Of a stretch of DNA of 41,772 bases, positions 38,923 to 41,772 are shown piece by piece (the first letter of the stretch is position 1; each line of letters opens with the position of its first letter). The notes under the pieces are model-generated. The model was given only the letters and a program-made list of their open reading frames with translations, was not told the DNA's origin and did not search any database. The position numbers and the translations under genes are program-made. Source of the stretch: CAXBPY01 sp003455275 (GTDB lineage Bacteria > Bacteroidota > Bacteroidia > Chitinophagales > UBA10324); assembly GCA_963977675.1 (NCBI GenBank), contig CAXBPY010000022.1, positions 1 to 41,772 on the forward strand, in the 5' to 3' direction.

Positions 38923-41772
38923 TTATTTCGCCTGCATCATTGCTTCGTGAGCTTCCTTCTTTGCATCTTTCTCAGCAAACTTCAATGTTTCTGTGTCGCG
39001 GGTAAAGTCGATCACCAATGGAGTAGCAACGAAAATGGAAGAGTAGGTTCCGAATACGATACCTATCAGCATCGCAAATGAAAATCCACGGATTGAATCG
39101 CCACCAAACAGGAAAAGAATCAATAGCACTAGAAATACTGTAAGTGAAGTAATAACAGTTCTGCTAAGTGTACTGTTGATAGCATCATTGATTACTTTCT
39201 TCATATCGGAGGCCGGATGCTCGCGCAGGTATTCACGAATACGGTCAAATACAATTACGGTATCGTTTACAGAGTATCCAATTACAGTAAGTGCTGCTGC
39301 CATAAATGTTTCATCTATCTCAAGAGCAAAAGGCATAATGCCTTTTAACAAGGAGAAAATTCCCATTACCATAAGCACATCATGCGCAAGAGCTACAATT
39401 ACTCCAAGGGAATATTGCCATTTGCGGAATCTTACTAATATGTAAAGTCCGATGGCAATCAAAGAAAAGAATACGGCTTTGTAAGCACTGTTTCTGATAT
39501 CATCAGAAATAGTTGCTCCTACACGGGAAGTGCTTTGAACATAATCCTTCATGAATTGCTCAGGAGTTACATCCTTTCCAATAAATTTTTTCAAACTGGA
39601 ATAAAGTCCTCTTTCTGCAATTGAATCAGGGGCATCCATTTGATATTGAGATGTAATCTTTACCTGATTTTCACTTCCATATGTTTTAACAACAGGAGTG
39701 AATTTGGTAATGTCTTCCATCTCTTTTCTAATTTCGGATGTATTAACATTTTGTTGAAACTTCACAACATAACTTCTTCCTCCAGTGAAATCCACGCCGT
39801 AATCAAATCCTCTGGTAAAAATTGAAATCAAACCAAGCAATGCAAGTGTTCCGGAAAAGAAGTATGCGTATTTTCTTTTACTAACGAACTGAATATTCAT
39901 TTGAGTTAACCTGTTCTTACTGATAGGTGTGAAAAATTTCATGGGCCTTTCTTTTTTCACCCACCAATCAAAAATCAAATGAGCAACGAAAACTGCAGTG
40001 AACAGAGTAAATATTACTCCAATATTCAGAGTGGTAGCATAACCCAATACTGGTCCCAAACCAAAGTAGGCAAGAATTAAACCTGTGATAAGTGTAGTAA
40101 GGTGGGTATCAAATACTGCAGAGTATGATTTATAGTGACCATCTGCAATTGCCTTCAGCGTATTTTTTCCTTTTGCAAATTCTTCCTTTATGCGTTCATG
40201 TATAAGCACATTCGCATCCACAGCCATACCCATAGTGAGTACCATACCTGCAATACCCGGAAGTGTTAAGGTAGCACCCAGTGATGCTAATACACCAATG
40301 ATGAAAAATAAATTTAAAAGCAAAGCAATGTTGGCAACAATTCCGGAAGTATTGTAATAGAGAATCATGAAAGCAAGCACAGCAACAAATGCAACGATCA
40401 TTGATCTTAATCCTGAATTAATTGCCTCCTGTCCCAGCGAAGGACCCACAACATCTTCAGCAATAATTACAGCAGGAGCGGGGAGTTTTCCGGTTTGAAG
40501 AATGTTTGCAAGATCTTTTGCTTCAGTAATATCAAAGTTCCCTGAAATAGATGAGCGGCCATTTGGAATTTCGTTAGTAACTCGCGGTGCTGATTGAATA
40601 TAATTATCCAGAACAATAGCAATGAATCCATGATCTTCTACTTTGTCTCCCTGAGCATTCTTTGCAGTAAGTTGTTTCCAGATTTTTGCACCTTCGTTAT
40701 CCATAGTCATCGAAACTTCTGCCTTTCCGTTCGGATCAAAATCCTGCCGTGCAACTGTCACATGTTCACCTCCAAGTGGGGCATTATCATCACCAACTTG
40801 TTTTTTGATAGCATAAAGCTCGTAAGTTGATTGTGTTTCATCAAGTGGTTTTGCTCCCCACAAAAATTTTACATCACGAGGCAGCACGGTTTGAACAAAA
40901 TCCTGATGAAGCAATTTGTTAACTTTTGCAGTGTCTTTACCTAGGACTAACCCAACGGTGGGGCCAGTAGAAACCATTTGCTGACCTGTTTTTTCATCTT
41001 TGTAATTTGGAACATACATAATTGCAAAAAGCGGATTCTTTGCTTGTTCCTTTTTTGCAAGAGCTGTTGAATCAGGTTTTATATTCAGAGAATCTTTCGA
41101 TTTAGAATTAGCAAGCATTCCAGTATCAGCAGCAGTTTTGCCAGTGTCGTTACCTAATGTAAGAGAGGCAGCAGTACTTTGTGTGGTATCAAGTGACCCG
41201 GAAGTAGTATCCGGTGCAAGTCGAATAGCAAGTAGATCGTTCGCCTGCTTAAGGTATGGATAAATCTCAGCAGCTTTATAGGTTTCCCAAAATTCAAGCT
41301 TTGCTGCGGCCTGAAGGTAGCGACGCACACGAGCCGGGTTATCTACGCCAGGTAATTCAACCACAATTCTTCCGGTTGCCGGTTGCGGAGTAATGCTCGG
41401 CGCAGCAACTCCGAATTTATCTATACGCGATTGAAGAATTTTGTAAGTTCTGTCGAAAGCTTCAGCAGATTGTGTTTTCAGGTAATTAAGTACATCACTG
41501 TTGGTGGAATTGACTGTAACCTTTCCCACATTTTCTCTTGTGTTAAAAAATGCAGCCAGTTTTCCGCTTGGTGAAAGTTCGGCAAATGCTTCACCGAAAA
41601 GTGTAACATAATCTTTCTGAGATTCGGATTTTAATTTTTCATCAGCCAGATCAAGAGATTTAAGAAAAACCGGATCAGTATTATTTCCTGAAAGTGATTT
41701 TATTAAATCTTTCATTGAAACCTGGAGAACCACATTCATTCCACCCTGAAGATCGAGACCAAGTGATAACTG
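38923..41772 (-). CDS. secDF: Fused protein-export membrane protein SecDF (N-terminus outside window)
   Basis: 949 codons are visible; the frame enters at the right edge as QLSLGLDLQGGMNVVLQVS, the conserved start of the first SecD periplasmic region, so only roughly the first 50-80 residues are missing. The SecD part has the P1 region (DRTYKILQSRIDKFGVAAPSI, VVELPGV, AAKLEFWE), a low-complexity Ser/Thr/Ala/Lys insert, then membrane helices with GMAVDANVLIHERIKEE. The SecF part begins near FTRGFDYGVDFTGGRSYVVKF and has the conserved VIGYSVNDTVIVFDRIRE. SecDF is a proton-driven helper that pulls proteins out of SecYEG. The SecD-SecF fusion is common in this phylum. It ends in a charged tail. 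Confidence 0.97.
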   Translation of the reverse strand, partial: QLSLGLDLQGGMNVVLQVSMKDLIKSLSGNNTDPVFLKSLDLADEKLKSESQKDYVTLFGEAFAELSPSGKLAAFFNTRENVGKVTVNSTNSDVLNYLKTQSAEAFDRTYKILQSRIDKFGVAAPSITPQPATGRIVVELPGVDNPARVRRYLQAAAKLEFWETYKAAEIYPYLKQANDLLAIRLAPDTTSGSLDTTQSTAASLTLGNDTGKTAADTGMLANSKSKDSLNIKPDSTALAKKEQAKNPLFAIMYVPNYKDEKTGQQMVSTGPTVGLVLGKDTAKVNKLLHQDFVQTVLPRDVKFLWGAKPLDETQSTYELYAIKKQVGDDNAPLGGEHVTVARQDFDPNGKAEVSMTMDNEGAKIWKQLTAKNAQGDKVEDHGFIAIVLDNYIQSAPRVTNEIPNGRSSISGNFDITEAKDLANILQTGKLPAPAVIIAEDVVGPSLGQEAINSGLRSMIVAFVAVLAFMILYYNTSGIVANIALLLNLFFIIGVLASLGATLTLPGIAGMVLTMGMAVDANVLIHERIKEEFAKGKNTLKAIADGHYKSYSAVFDTHLTTLITGLILAYFGLGPVLGYATTLNIGVIFTLFTAVFVAHLIFDWWVKKERPMKFFTPISKNRLTQMNIQFVSKRKYAYFFSGTLALLGLISIFTRGFDYGVDFTGGRSYVVKFQQNVNTSEIRKEMEDITKFTPVVKTYGSENQVKITSQYQMDAPDSIAERGLYSSLKKFIGKDVTPEQFMKDYVQSTSRVGATISDDIRNSAYKAVFFSLIAIGLYILVRFRKWQYSLGVIVALAHDVLMVMGIFSLLKGIMPFALEIDETFMAAALTVIGYSVNDTVIVFDRIREYLREHPASDMKKVINDAINSTLSRTVITSLTVFLVLLILFLFGGDSIRGFSFAMLIGIVFGTYSSIFVATPLVIDFTRDTETLKFAEKDAKKEAHEAMMQAK

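Overview
The window looks like a chromosomal segment of a Bacteroidota bacterium, probably an environmental Chitinophagales/Sphingobacteriales-type lineage. The evidence is AT-rich DNA, absence of obvious Shine-Dalgarno sites, promoters of the TTTG / TAnnTTTG type, two large secreted proteins with type IX secretion (T9SS) C-terminal sorting domains, a fused SecDF, an archaeal-type class I fructose-bisphosphate aldolase and a DUF3467 gene behind rpoC. No transposase, integrase, phage structural gene, CRISPR array or rRNA operon was seen.

Layout: 1-2309 (minus) an envelope/polysaccharide pair (Wzi/RemB-like barrel and a Gfo/Idh/MocA oxidoreductase cut by the window edge); 2401-2514 tRNA-Arg and its terminator; 2657-4673 a MocR regulator divergent from a small secreted protein; 4772-7924 (minus) three exported proteins (DUF6340-like lipoprotein, TPR protein, TraB/GumN protein); 8038-10488 (minus) a beta-propeller T9SS protein; 10634-12682 GlcNAc-kinase-like protein, YggS and a DUF4296 lipoprotein; 12743-14127 the two 3-oxoacid CoA-transferase subunits; 14154-16355 an S9 peptidase; 16626-21325 rpoC and DUF3467; 21744-23707 a damaged pair encoding a CHAP/peptidoglycan-binding protein and a membrane protein; 23783-23867 tRNA-Ser; 24036-27656 a 1206-residue SBBP-repeat T9SS protein; 27657-31276 (minus) folC, an oxidoreductase fragment and asnB; 31683-34329 aldolase, accD and a 2-Cys peroxiredoxin; 34330-34971 (minus) an aquaporin; 35168-37962 trmN6 and exbB-exbD-tonB; 38175-41772 (minus) secDF (cut by the edge), tRNA-Leu and ubiX.

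Most genes are ordinary housekeeping or envelope genes. The most unusual signals are: (1) a dispersed set of degenerate tandem repeats, all with a period of exactly seven bases but with different heptamer sequences, between genes and in frame inside one secreted protein (at its signal peptide and at the linker before its sorting domain); (2) the damaged CHAP/membrane-protein pair, which has an in-frame TAA, a missing ATG and a -1 frameshift at a slippery-looking T TTA AAA; (3) rpoC without rpoB in front of it; (4) a decayed 58-codon Rossmann-fold fragment behind asnB. No complete new defence or mobile system is visible; the damaged CHAP/membrane pair is the best candidate for an undescribed functional unit.
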